A stretch of DNA of 64,000 nt, taken from the NCBI GenBank assembly GCA_016801885.1, contig CM028899.1:15887501-15951500 (forward strand), given 5' to 3'. The notes under the pieces were generated by a model. It was not told the origin of the DNA. It did not search any database and saw only the letters and a list, made by a program, of their open reading frames with translations. A program made the position numbers and the translations under genes. Positions 10,901 through 19,339 of this stretch are shown here, one piece after another (the first letter of the stretch is position 1; each line of letters opens with the position of its first letter). The stretch comes from Toxotes chatareus (lineage: Eukaryota > Chordata > Actinopteri > Toxotidae).

Positions 10901-12724
10901 ACTGCTTGAGGGGAGAGAATGACTAAACCTCTGGAGCACTTCAGAGTCTCTATATTGGGCAATTAACTCAGCGAGTCATAATTAGCCAATTTTGTTAATT
11001 TGATATTAAGCTGTCAAGCACTGTCGTTGAGTTTTAAGTGATAATCTGACTGGCTCATTGTTTTCTCCCTCGTTCATTTGCTTGTCGTGATAAATTGCAT
11101 AGTCTGAGTGTTTACTATTGTCACATCAAGCAATTACAAGCAAATATTTCTACTCTGTCAAAATTACAACACAGCATTAAGGCAAATGTGCTTGAACATG
11201 CTGCATTAGTAAACACACATTCCTTGTGGAAAAATCTGTCATATTGTGGGTGTCTGAGTTTGTCGTTCTTGCTCTAAAGTCACAGCACATTTAATAACAC
11301 ACAGCATTCAAACATGAATGAATGATTATTAAATTTCATTAAACATTTTAGAAAAAAAAGCAAAAGTCTAAACCTGGATTAACCCAGGTGGGGGGTTGTT
11401 CGTCTTGCTTTTAATATAACTCCATAATGAGAAAAACTACTCCGCAGAAGAAATGAAATTGTCTGTATACCTTTTGTTGTTGCATGGGGCCACGGTCAGG
11501 ATGATATTCCTTCATGCTAATTTCTATGCACTCCACCTCTCTCTGAAGCTCAAGGTTTCTCATTTTCGCTCGTGCTTCCCTGTCAGAGATTTCCTTGAGA
11601 TAACTGCGCAGTTTGGAACACTTTATCTGTGAGCTGAAGGCAGAGGAGAACTATTATTCAAAAGAAATATTATCTAAGAGCATTGTCAAAAAATAAGAGC
11701 TTGACTTTTCACAAGAAAAGGTTAAGCACAATGTGTTTTAAATTTAAATCTAATTCTCAGCTCTCATATCAAGCTAAGCTTTGCTGTTTTGACCTGGCAT
11801 GTTAATATTTATGAGAATCAATTTATGATGAAAACAAGACTGTTGTGCTTGTATCCAAAGAGGCTCTGTGCCTGTAACACACTTGAGTACAACAGTGACA
11901 TTATAATGGAATTAACTATTTCATATTAACACAAATACTTTTTTTTTTTACAAACATCAGAATGCATTAAAGTAGTATAAAGTATATACAGTAGGCCTAT
12001 TAGTACTTACTACATATATATTATTATTTTCAAAACTAATTTCATTTGAAACACTGAGTTGTGTACAGTGAGGACTGCCAAATTAAAACATATATACTTA
12101 AGATACCAGATTAATATGAAAGTCAGTGGACATGAACAAGGTACACTCTTTCTGATACACAGTAAACTGCATAACTTACATTCTTTTATCAGATCTGGAG
12201 TAAGCAAACAGTTCCCTTTCCAGCTCCAGCCTCCGTCTCTCACTGCACAGACAAGTGATAGAAACTGTCACTCACACACTACTGAAACATCACTATGCTG
12301 CTTATAGGCGATGTTCACGGTGCTATCTATTCACGCTTTAATACGTTGTAATGGCTTATCCGCTGATGCTAACGTCTCCTAGTTACGTCGGGTTAGCTTT
12401 CTATTCATTTACATGCAAGAACCACCACATTACGTTATCGTTGTTAGTTAAAGTTAGCGTCCGAGTTATTTAGGCTAATGAACCAGCTAGCTTTACGGTT
12501 TCGCTGTTTACCCCGACCTGGCTGGTTAGCTAAGTAGCTAGCCTTATATCCAAGCGGCAGCAGGATGCAACCTGGCGGCAGCGATGACAACCCGAGCCCG
12601 CGGTCACCACCGGGCCGTGTTCGCACCAACAAAAATCATGGAAACCTCACCTTCTGTGCATGCTTTGCTGAGTCGATGTTATCTTTTCATAATATTGGTT
12701 GTCGCTGCGAGTAATGCTTGCCAT
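202..12724 (-). CDS. kiz: kizuna centrosomal protein gene, 11 coding exons seen, 3' end off the window
   Basis: Kizuna is a centrosomal protein. In mammals it is phosphorylated by PLK1 and holds the pericentriolar material together at spindle poles; human KIZ mutations cause a retinal degeneration (established knowledge). The identification rests on the N-terminus, where RRRLELERELFAYSRSDK and KLRSYLKEISDREARAK align without gaps to my memory of human KIZ, and on SPAVIFMD and SDLSISLTQSELEDDL further on. Coding segments in transcript order: 12724-12651, 12242-12180, 11633-11471, 10153-10079, 8757-8148, 8010-7776, 5020-4901, 4412-4248, 3173-2949, 899-743, 264-202. All have AG acceptors and GT donors. 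Phases agree except between 4248 and 3173, where one extra base modulo 3 is needed. The visible coding length is about 650 codons, close to the 673 residues I recall for human, and the reading frame is still open at 202, so the C-terminus is missing. The gene spans under 13 kb here, far more compact than in mammals. Confidence 0.88.
743..899 (-). CDS. kiz: kiz coding exon 10
   Basis: This 157-base exon with acceptor CTTGCAG and donor GTAACT opens in phase 0 with A-KVLLRTLLSRSSEECPS, then an acidic SEEDENDLSSS stretch and a basic PARPVQKQRTQ tail. It leaves in phase 1. Its helix continues that of exon 9. Confidence 0.82.
900..2948 (-). other. kiz intron 10 with GA-rich microsatellite block
   Basis: Non-coding. 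It holds a T run (1140-1152), a complex stretch at 1180-1370 that looks constrained, and the large GA block at 1947-2068. The small open frames here are repeat-driven or lack splice context. Confidence 0.6.
1947..2068. repeat. (GA)n microsatellite and purine tract
   Basis: Nearly pure GA for about 45 bases, then interrupted purine-rich sequence. It lies in kiz intron 10 and explains the Ser/Leu- and Arg/Glu-repeat open frames here. Confidence 0.95.
2949..3173 (-). CDS. kiz: kiz coding exon 9
   Basis: This 225-base exon (exactly 75 codons) has acceptor TTTGCAG and donor GTAGCG. In its only long open frame it reads MSYCVFNKKASSF, a T/P/H-rich linker, then ARLWDRWFKHALLLKER and a helical run to ...TYSHQ. 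This frame joins exon 10 (AKVLLRTLL) in phase, giving an unbroken helical C-terminal segment. Joining it directly to exon 8 would shift frame and meet a TAG inside the exon, so an extra small exon, or an annotation or sequence problem, lies between 3174 and 4247. Confidence 0.78.
4248..4412 (-). CDS. kiz: kiz coding exon 8
   Basis: This 165-base exon follows a GGGCAG acceptor and ends before a good GTAAGG donor. It continues the frame of exon 7 (S-LCNGGAG, LNDKDLEACGAVVLHEL) and ends in a polar SSHQSSPEPNEI segment. The alternating hydrophobics (EACGAVVLHELQRL) suggest a helix that pairs with exon 7. It leaves in phase 2, which does not fit the phase-0 start of the next visible exon. Confidence 0.78.
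4901..5020 (-). CDS. kiz: kiz coding exon 7
   Basis: This 120-base exon has a TTTTTTTAG acceptor and a GTATAC donor. Joined in phase 2 to exon 6 it gives SLSQEG followed by LFNLLDSIEGRLQGEW and ends ...QLNRLIR. It is a compact amphipathic helix-like segment (about residues 408-447) with clear coding character. I cannot name a domain for it. The frame match with both neighbours is the main support. Confidence 0.8.
5440..5790. promoter_or_regulatory. candidate conserved non-coding element in kiz intron 6
   Basis: About 350 bases without simple repeats, with balanced composition, TAAT-type and GCTAGC words and AACAATTG (SOX-like) near 5,701. The contrast with the repeat- and AT-rich flanks suggests constraint. 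There is no coding signal in either strand. Confidence 0.28.
6555..6576. repeat. (GA)n microsatellite
   Basis: About eleven GA units in kiz intron 6. Confidence 0.95.
7776..8010 (-). CDS. kiz: kiz coding exon 6, PLK1-site-like segment
   Basis: This 235-base exon follows an ATTCAG acceptor and ends in phase 2 before GTATAG. It encodes GRRESVSTPSSD, then SDLSISLTQSELEDDL, then more S/E/D-rich sequence. The SDLSIS block corresponds to human SDLTISISEDDL (from memory). The D-L-S-I core (serine about residue 352) fits the PLK1 preference for an acidic residue at -2 and a hydrophobic at +1, so this may be the counterpart of the human PLK1 target. That last point is inference. Confidence 0.87.
8148..8757 (-). 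CDS. kiz: kiz coding exon 5, large acidic serine-rich middle region
   Basis: This 610-base exon (about residues 126-329) is the largest of the gene. It starts in phase 0 after a TTATAG acceptor with IKAGHREH, reaches SPAVIFMD, which parallels human QPATIFMG, then becomes a long disordered stretch rich in S, E, D, P and H with no domain I recognise. It ends ...DTPG with a GTTTTA donor, phase 1. Low conservation in the middle is expected for this family. An ATG at 8679 is internal, not a start. Confidence 0.87.
9400..9620. promoter_or_regulatory. candidate conserved non-coding element in kiz intron 4
   Basis: Complex, GC-balanced sequence between AT-rich flanks, with CpG dinucleotides and ATAATGG/CATTACAAT words. 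No splice-bounded open frame. Confidence 0.28.
10079..10153 (-). CDS. kiz: kiz coding exon 4, basic helix
   Basis: A 75-base phase-0 exon with acceptor TTACAG and donor GTAATT encodes AEFFKKISKFMEERKKKE and seven more residues. The strong charge and alternating hydrophobics make it a continuation of the N-terminal coiled coil (about residues 101-125). Because it is phase 0 at both ends it could be skipped without a frameshift. Confidence 0.8.
10940..11180. promoter_or_regulatory. candidate enhancer in kiz intron 3
   Basis: Dense developmental words lie within 240 bases: CATAATTAG, GCAATTA, TTAAGTG (NKX2-like), ATTGTTTT (SOX-like), TGTTTAC (FOX, 11109-11115) and GCAATTACAAGC. Repeat-free, with no exon signature. 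Confidence 0.38.
11471..11633 (-). CDS. kiz: kiz coding exon 3, coiled coil
   Basis: This 163-base exon encodes ISQIKCSKLRSYLKEISD and continues through a charged helix to about residue 100, matching the human KLKNYLKEI block with no length change. The start at 11633 is dictated by frame. The acceptor seven bases further in (after CTCACAG) would join exon 2 straight into a TAA stop. The donor is GTATAC and the exon ends on a codon boundary. Confidence 0.88.
12180..12242 (-). CDS. kiz: kiz coding exon 2, coiled-coil start
   Basis: This 63-base exon follows a CTGTGCAG acceptor and ends at a GTAAGT donor. Joined to exon 1 it reads S-E-R-RRRLELERELFAYSRSDK-R, heptad-like and charged. It is the best single match to human KIZ (RLDLERKLYEYNQSD, from memory). 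It enters in phase 2 and leaves in phase 2. Confidence 0.88.
12340..12600. promoter_or_regulatory. promoter-proximal intron 1 block rich in GCTAGC/GTTAGC words
   Basis: This CpG-rich stretch at the 5' end of kiz intron 1 repeats GTTAGC, GCTAGC and TAGCTA many times (around 12,391, 12,445, 12,487 and 12,522-12,542). In my experience such TAGC-word clusters flank promoters in percomorph fish. Their function is unknown. It supports fish origin and the promoter placement. Confidence 0.4.
12651..12724 (-). CDS. kiz: kiz coding exon 1, start codon
   Basis: The ATG at 12724-12722 has A at -3 and G at +4, a strong initiation context. It opens 24 codons (MASITRSDNQYYEKI and on) plus two bases before a GTGAGG donor. 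The YYE triplet near the start matches my memory of the human N-terminus (EYYERL). This start was chosen because the joined frame continues directly into the conserved coiled coil of exon 2 with the same spacing as human. The exon is too short for a standard ORF list and overlaps unrelated frames on the other strand. Confidence 0.82.
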
Positions 12725-12990
12725 TTTAGCTCGCTTTGGCGCTGCAGCAGCAACGAAAAGAAGAGGGAAGGGGGGGAAGAGGAGGAGGAGGAGGAGGGTG
12801 GCTGGTGTTTATGTTGGTTACCATGAACACCGTTTCCCAGAAATCCTTGCACATAAACACAGAGAGCACGTGGTGCGAGCGTGGACACGAGCCCTTCTCA
12901 GTGTTCCGCCGTACCATAGACCTGTATGGTTCCGTACATGGTAAAATGGTGATTTTTACAACAAAATGGTCCTGCTGTTACGGGTAAGGA
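12725..12990 (-). promoter_or_regulatory. kiz 5' UTR and core promoter region
   Basis: The area upstream of the ATG is GC- and CpG-richer than its surroundings. It carries a long pyrimidine tract on the gene strand (complement of 12755-12798, CTC/CCT repeats) and an E2F-type word close to the ATG. No TATA box stands out at a convincing distance. I infer a CpG-type, TATA-less housekeeping or cell-cycle promoter. The transcription start cannot be placed from sequence alone. Confidence 0.55.
12735..12742 (-). promoter_or_regulatory. E2F-type site
   Basis: TTTGGCGC (GCGCCAAA on the gene strand) is a full match to the E2F consensus TTTSGCGC and sits about 11 bases upstream of the kiz ATG. E2F control would suit a mitotic centrosome gene. 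Confidence 0.45.
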
Positions 12991-13309
12991 AAACTGTAGT
13001 GTTTTTTTTTCAACCAACACTAATATTTAAAGTACAGTACAGTACACTAATATTAACAGAGCCCCATGCTTCCTCCCACCTTTTTTAACAAGCTAAAACA
13101 AGCTAGAAAGTCTTACATACCGGTGCTTAAACGTCATTCCTTATTATTTTGAAATATTACAAACATATAAACCGTATAGAGTGTATAAAGCATAAATGAA
13201 GTGAGATACAGTGGACTTCATAGTTCAGAAAACCTCACCATTTGCTGACAAAAAAGAAAAATCCAATTGTATGTCTGTAACCTGACTGGGCTAAATACCA
13301 GTCATCAAA

Positions 13310-13560
13310 AGGTTTTCTTTGTCTTTATTTGATAAGCTCCGGCCTCTCTATCAGATACAGATGGATGCCTCATTTGCTCAGATGGCTACTGATCTTGTCT
13401 TGCATTATCAAAGTTCACCACTGACAGTTCTCATAATGTCATGTTTCGACTGCAGCAGCACGTCGTTTTCTCAAAGCGACGACACTATATGTCTTTGGTG
13501 GGATTCTGAAATTGACAGCCCCTCCAAATGCACACCCTAATCAAGCAATTTCCCCAATTC
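13310..13560. promoter_or_regulatory. candidate conserved non-coding element upstream of kiz
   Basis: Repeat-free, balanced sequence with GATAAG (GATA-like) and CAGATGG (E-box-like) words and several CpGs. It lies about 600 bases upstream of the kiz start region, so it could act on kiz or a divergent transcript. Confidence 0.33.
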
Positions 13561-13961
13561 CAGTCCCATCAAACTGCTCTTTAGCTGTTGAACGGAGGAG
13601 TTTTGTTGTCCTTTTCTAATGCTAATCTACCCTGTTCAGTATCTCTCTATGAGGCTATTTGTTGTGAAATAAATCCCCTTGTTTGCCTCCTGCATGTATA
13701 ATTGATATTGTTGCTGGGCTTTTTGGTTGTACTGTGGAGAGCTGAAAGGCGGTACTTTGGAGGTGATGAAGAAAATGAGACTTGCAACATTGCTGTTCCA
13801 GCTGAGTTCAGCAGAGGTTGATGCCAGTGATCAGCCTTTGCTGGATGTCATACTGTGCATTCATGACTATTTTCAGCAGATTATGGCTCACAATATAGAA
13901 AACCTCGACCACTGCTTAACATACCCCTGTTGCTCTCCTTTTTAATTTGTGTGTCATGCAG

Positions 13962-14027
13962 AAAACTCATCACCCTGTATATACTGGCACCATGGATGAG
14001 ACTGCATCAAAAGTAAAGATACATCAG
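13962..14027 (+). other. candidate 66-base exon of an unknown divergent transcript
   Basis: The segment has a textbook exon frame. Upstream are a CTTAAC branch-point-like word, a CTGTTGCTCTCCTTTTT pyrimidine run and a CATGCAG acceptor; downstream is a CAG-GTAAGG donor. It is exactly 22 codons and open in one frame only (KTHHPVYTGTMDETASKVK and three more). No partner exon with matching phase was found. The open frame just upstream (13727-13945) has coding-like composition but no clear splice link. I do not recognise the peptide. It could equally be an exon of a non-coding RNA that shares the kiz promoter, or a chance site. Confidence 0.3.
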
Positions 14028-15390
14028 GTAAGGTGAAACGTCTGGACTCAATTTGTGACTTAATACAGTTTGGTGAATATAATATCAGTGACTGCATAGA
14101 CAAATGCATAGCAAAACTACTGGGCTCACAAATAATGAGTGCTCTTATCTATATATCTCTTAAAACACATCCATTTCAACTCTACAGTGAATTATCTACT
14201 ATATAGTTCCTCCCTATTTAGAAAAAAATATACATAGCCCAAATGCAAAATAAAAATAGTTTTGATGATAGAGTAGGTGTAGTTTTCCAAGTATTTATCA
14301 GTAAAAACAAAAAAGTGCCATGCATACATTTTTAAAATCTTACTACATGAATGGCTGCATTGAAAATATTATTTTCCCCATTTGTAGTTTTATACATTGT
14401 TTCTGCGCTGTTTCTCCCTGCTGCTTCTCTGAAGACATACAATGTGTATGGCCATTGATATGCCCTAACAGAGGTCACAATTTGCATGAGAATTAACAGC
14501 TAGTAAATTAAATTGATATTCAGTGCACATCTCCGTTGAATCCTTCAGACCTTTGTTCCCCTGCCTGGCAGAGCCCATGTTCAGCCCCTAGCTAGTCAGA
14601 AACATCTGTGCAGTTAATAATTTGATAAACAGCTTACACAAATGCTAAATTATCTTCTCCACCCCCTCCCTTTTTCTTCCTCCCCTTGTGTGAGACTTGG
14701 AACAGTTGGCTCACCTCTCTGTGGTGTTGGGTTTATCTGTCTTTTGTGGCTGTTCTTCCACAGCTCTGGTTTTCATGGCTTTCCCTTCACTCCTTTCACT
14801 ATCACTTAGATACTGAAGCAGTGTTTGGGGTTAATGCAAATCCTCAATTCTCATCTATGAAGAAAAAAGGTTTAGGAGTTGCCTATTGTGGCAAGTTTAA
14901 AATGAACTTTGTCTGAACATTTCTTATTCATTCGCAGTTTTGTCTGAATAGCATTTACAAAAATGTTGAAGAAGAACTGTGACATTTATCAACACATTTT
15001 AACATTTACAATGCCATTGTGCTTCCATTCAGTTAAAGCCCATTGTTTGCCCAGAACTCAGGTGACTCCCTGTGAAATTGCAAATTAAGGTCTGACATAT
15101 TTTTTCCAGAGTGCATTCTACATCAGAGTGCAAAAGCTTTCAAGTTCCACGTGTTAATTCAATGGTCACTTGTTTCTATAATTGGCTGATACCACTAGCG
15201 AAAGAGATTTGACCGGGCTTTTATAATCGCTTCAAAAGGTAGGCACTTGTAGTTGGCACAGGTATAGTTTGATTTTCACAAAGTTATATTAAAAAGATTG
15301 AATGTGTCCAGATGATGATATTAGTAGTATCTGTTCAAAACCAGGAATGATTCACTTTTAAAAAGGATGCAAAATATCACAGCTTTATAT

Positions 15391-15443
15391 GTTTGTGTGT
15401 GTGTGCGTGTGTGTGTGTGCGCGTGTGTGTGTGTGCGCACGTG
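15391..15443. repeat. (GT)n microsatellite, interrupted
   Basis: GT units with GC interruptions. Confidence 0.95.
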
Positions 15444-17819
15444 CCTGCAGGCCTGCATACAGTTTATTTGTGTGTCCATGTTTTGCGAGTACGTTTTTGT
15501 CTACGAGAGGACAGCAATTAGTTAAGTGCTATCAAGTGAACGAAAAGCTGCAACAAATCCCCTTTATAATTTCATGGAAAAGAAAGCTGACAAAATAGAA
15601 TGGGGCGGAGGGAAGCTAGTTTCCAATGCTTGCCTTTTCAGTTGTGACTTAAGAAGAAATTGAACGCCAAGAGGCTGTGCTAAGCTGTGTAAAACCACAT
15701 TGCGTAAAATTTCTTTCAGATGCAGAGTTTTTTCTTAAAACTTGCATTTTTTTCGTGTAGATATTGTCTCTTGTATCAGTAAGGCTAAGTGAGGAGATCA
15801 GATTCACAATGCTGCTGCACTTGTTGGTTATTTGAATAAACATCAGGGCAGTCTCGAGTGCTGTCTGAGAGCACAATGCTTCAGTGTGGTTTTAACAAAG
15901 AGTCCCAGGTCTAATGACAGTGGCCTGTTGTTGGTGCATGCATGCCTTGTGATGTTGTAGTTTGCAGACTGGATTCATTCTCTGCCTTCTCTTTTTTTAA
16001 TATATCCTTTCCTTTGGGCATTTGCGGTTGGTGTCATCCAGACTCTTTCCAGTCATTTTTACATTCTCGTCGTCCACCGGCAGATCCTGTCAGCGGGCGA
16101 GAGAGACAGAAAGGAGAGGATCATCTCTCGGTTTGACAAGAGTCTGTGGAGTCTGGAGTTTGACTGACAGCTGATAGCAGGGGTGGTGTGGCACACAGCA
16201 GCGAATAAGGGCAGCATATGTGGCTGTCAGATGATGAGATTCATGTGGGCTGGGCTGTTTGGGTCAGATGCCTGACAGCCAGGGCTTGATGTTTGCTCCT
16301 GTAGTGGGCCTGCTTGGTTACACTGATCCCTGGTCTTGTTAAGATGGTGCTCATCCACCTCCATCTTTACCAGCCCAGGCTTGGTTTTAGTGGACTTTCT
16401 TTCGCACAGAGGGTGACTTGCACTGATGTGAACCTATTACTAATGTTGAACTAGTGGGTAGCTTGTGGCGTTTTTGGTCCTGTGTCTCTTTGTGTCGGTA
16501 TCCCGTGTGTTAAGCCAATGTATACCCAGGTTTTCTATGTGTTACAGCAGTATCACATATATAGGTAGTCTGTATTTTCTTCACTTTGCAGTATAATTGT
16601 AAAAACACTGTATGTATACTAAAACTGCAATAATGGTACAGGTAATCAGCAATTTTTATATGGTGTCTTAAATTCAAGAATTATGCTACAAAGATCTGTA
16701 ACTTTCTATCTGAGGAATCCGAGCAGCCAATAGACATCAACTCTTTGCACACCCAAAGAGCCAATCCAGTCCTGGATGGCCCATTTGACCCAATCACCCA
16801 GGAGAGGCCCACAGGGCACATGTCACATCCACATTAAGGCATTAGGGAATGCTTTATTTGTTTGCGTGAGAGGCATCCTCTCCTGTCTCTTCCATGGGTC
16901 ACACTCAGTTGACACTTTCACTGGATGTCATTGCGCTTATGTGGGTTCTGTCTTCTAGGTCAAATTATCCTTCAATTTGAACTGAAATTGGGAACAGCAG
17001 AGGCAAGGATCAGCTCGGGCCCTGGCCCTCTCCTCTGTATTAAGCCATCACAGTGTTGTAAGGCAAGCTCATATAATGAACCCTGTCACCGCTGCCACTG
17101 CACCAATATCCCCACAACACAGCGTGCATATTGATTGCACATTGTGAGTGCGAGAACATGTGTGCATGCATGTGTGTATGTAATGTATGTGTGCATGCTC
17201 GCGCAAGCTCACCTTTTTCTAGCAAGGAGCAAGGGAATCGTGTTACTCTCTGACTGATTAGAAAGCTCATGCATAGGAAATCACGACAGAGACACTGCTC
17301 CCCATCTGCCCGCAGTGCAGGTGAAAACAATTTACACATCGGCAGGCTAATGGATACATTCATAGGGAGCATAGACAGAGGGAAAGAGGGATTGAGGGGG
17401 AGAGAAAACAGAGAGAGAGAAAGAGAGGGGTTGTAATGGGCCCAGGCCAATGCAGGCCAGTGGCCCTGCTCATGCAGCCAAGCCAGATAGCAGCGTATCA
17501 GATAACACATAATCACCGGGGTCAGGGACTAATGAATGCGGTCGCGGCCCACCAGAGCAGGCTTTTGCCCGTGCTAAAGACACTTGTAAACAATTCAGCT
17601 GGGTGAAACATGGCAATAATATGTTGATTCAGCAGGTAATGAGGTTCTCCCTGAATCCATACCCCCAGCTAACCCCTCTCCCAGGTGGGCCAGTGAAGAG
17701 CAGCAAGTCAGGTTGGTGAGCGCACACCTCTGCCGATGACCTTTCCATGGCAGTAAGGACACGAGGCAGTCTGAAGAGGACTATTCTCGTATTGCACAAG
17801 GCGCTGAGTGTCAGAACTT

Positions 17820-18430
17820 TCATTCGCAGCAAGCAAATGAACAGGCAGGCGCTGCATGCTAATGAGCGGCAGGCTATTTTCCACCTTTTTTATCTGCACA
17901 TTATGCTCTTGACTTTGGAGAAGGTGGGAATTAGGTTGGACCTCAGTGTCAGGCTGCCTGATGGCTCCGCTCAGGAAAAACTGGTAATTGAAGCCGATGG
18001 CTGCCGCGGAGGAGGTCTGAATTTGGAAATAAACAGTTTCAAGCACTGCACGTCATTTCTATAGAGATGACAGGGGGAATGGAAATGAGCTGTCTGGATC
18101 TAATGTGCTTTCGCAGCAGGGAAAAAAGGGGGCCATCTTTCAGATAACAATTCCACTCATTAGGACTTCAGTGCCGCCGTAATGACGAGAGACCAAGTTG
18201 CTAAATTCACAGAGGACAATTAGGAAATGCTGGCACCCAGACAGACCAAGTAAACAAGGACACATGGCTCAGAATCCTTCATATATTGTGGCTTGACATT
18301 GTGAGATACACCTGATAGCTTTCAAGGGTAGTTAAAAAAAAAAAGGAAAAGCAATAAATGGCCTCCTACTGGGTAATTCTTGCCACAGTAGCTACTTCAT
18401 TGTTATTGCTTGTTTATTTGCATAATGGGA
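17820..18430. promoter_or_regulatory. candidate developmental enhancer block with FOX-POU composite
   Basis: About 600 mostly complex bases (one A run near 18,335). Words seen: ATGCTAAT (17856-17863, octamer-like), AACAATT (SOX-like, near 18,148), GACAATTAGG, GTAAACA (FOX, 18250-18256) and, at 18411-18423, a FOX site overlapping a perfect octamer (TGTTTATTTGCAT). Open frames on both strands cover part of it but resemble no protein. Confidence 0.4.
18411..18423 (-). promoter_or_regulatory. FOX-POU composite, copy 1
   Basis: TGTTTATTTGCAT combines a FOX core (TGTTTAT) with an overlapping octamer (ATTTGCAT). It is the exact reverse complement of the element at 19840-19852. Confidence 0.4.
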
Positions 18431-19339
18431 AATAGACCAATTAATTCCCCTCTCCTTGTGAAGTAAGTTGTTCATGTTTGATTCTATGCTTGTTAAAGGG
18501 GAATGCCACAGATTAAAAGCATGCTTTTCGTGCCAGTTTGTATTTAAGACTGGATTTGCTATTATAAAAGAAAGCATCTGGATGTACAGTAGAATAAACA
18601 CTGTATTAGCAAACCAGCTTCACATTTCTGTGTCTCAGTATCATATTGAGTCACAGTTTACACTTTTGTTTTTTTTGCTCTTTGGAGAGACCCGTACATT
18701 TTCCCTATTAAAGACATGTCATGAGCCCCTCATAAAAAAAAAAATAGTTAATTCACATTTTCTTGACCACTTCGCTGTGTGTCCAAGGACATTTGTGCAA
18801 CATAGGAATATGTTTTTATGTTCAGTGCCAGTGTAACAGTCCAGTCATATTTTACATTTGTTACATAACATTATATTAAATGACTGCAGCTATTTAAGTG
18901 TTGTCATAGTAACAGAAGCCTAACTGTGGAGAAGTTGTTAACAGCAGTAAAAAGTGTAACAGTAAACAGATCGCATGAGACACTGGTAACTTGAAAGATC
19001 AATTTCTCTAGTATACACCTTGGCTATTTTGGCAGATGTGGCCTCTTCACCTTCCGCTCACTTGGCTCCAATCCACTGTACCCCCTGTGGTTAACACCAA
19101 CTTCTCAGGCTCTGCAATACTCCAGTGTAGCACTGCCATGTGTGTGTCCACTGCATCGCCCTCCCTTAGGAGCCACTGCCTCTCCCTATTTCAATTTCCA
19201 GCGGATTATCAACAACAATGCATTTCCTCAACAGTTGTGCAAAGTTCCTCCGCTCCCCTCCTACACCAACTCTTCCCCTGGATGCCCAAACAAAGCCCTG
19301 AACCCCAAAATGTAACTTGTGGCCATCTCAAGCAGGATT

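Larger units (their letters stand above)
8758..11470 (-). other. kiz introns 4 and 3
   Basis: Apart from exon 4 this span is non-coding. It is AT-rich around 8,760-9,300 and 9,770-10,080, with A runs near 10,233 and 10,519. Two complex stretches (9400-9620 and 10940-11180) look like regulatory elements and are listed separately. An octamer (ATTTGCAT) is at 9836-9843. Confidence 0.55.
12991..17760. other. non-coding upstream flank of kiz
   Basis: No recognisable gene apart from the possible exon at 13,962. The span holds octamers at 14480-14487 and 14834-14841, a GT microsatellite (15391-15443), a GT/GCATG-rich stretch at 17150-17205, and GA-rich sequence at 17380-17430. Open frames here are short and unsupported. 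Confidence 0.6.

Noticed and set aside
17747..18064. Overlapping open frames on both strands in a constrained-looking block
   Set aside because: Sequence constraint here is better explained by a regulatory element. Neither frame resembles a protein.
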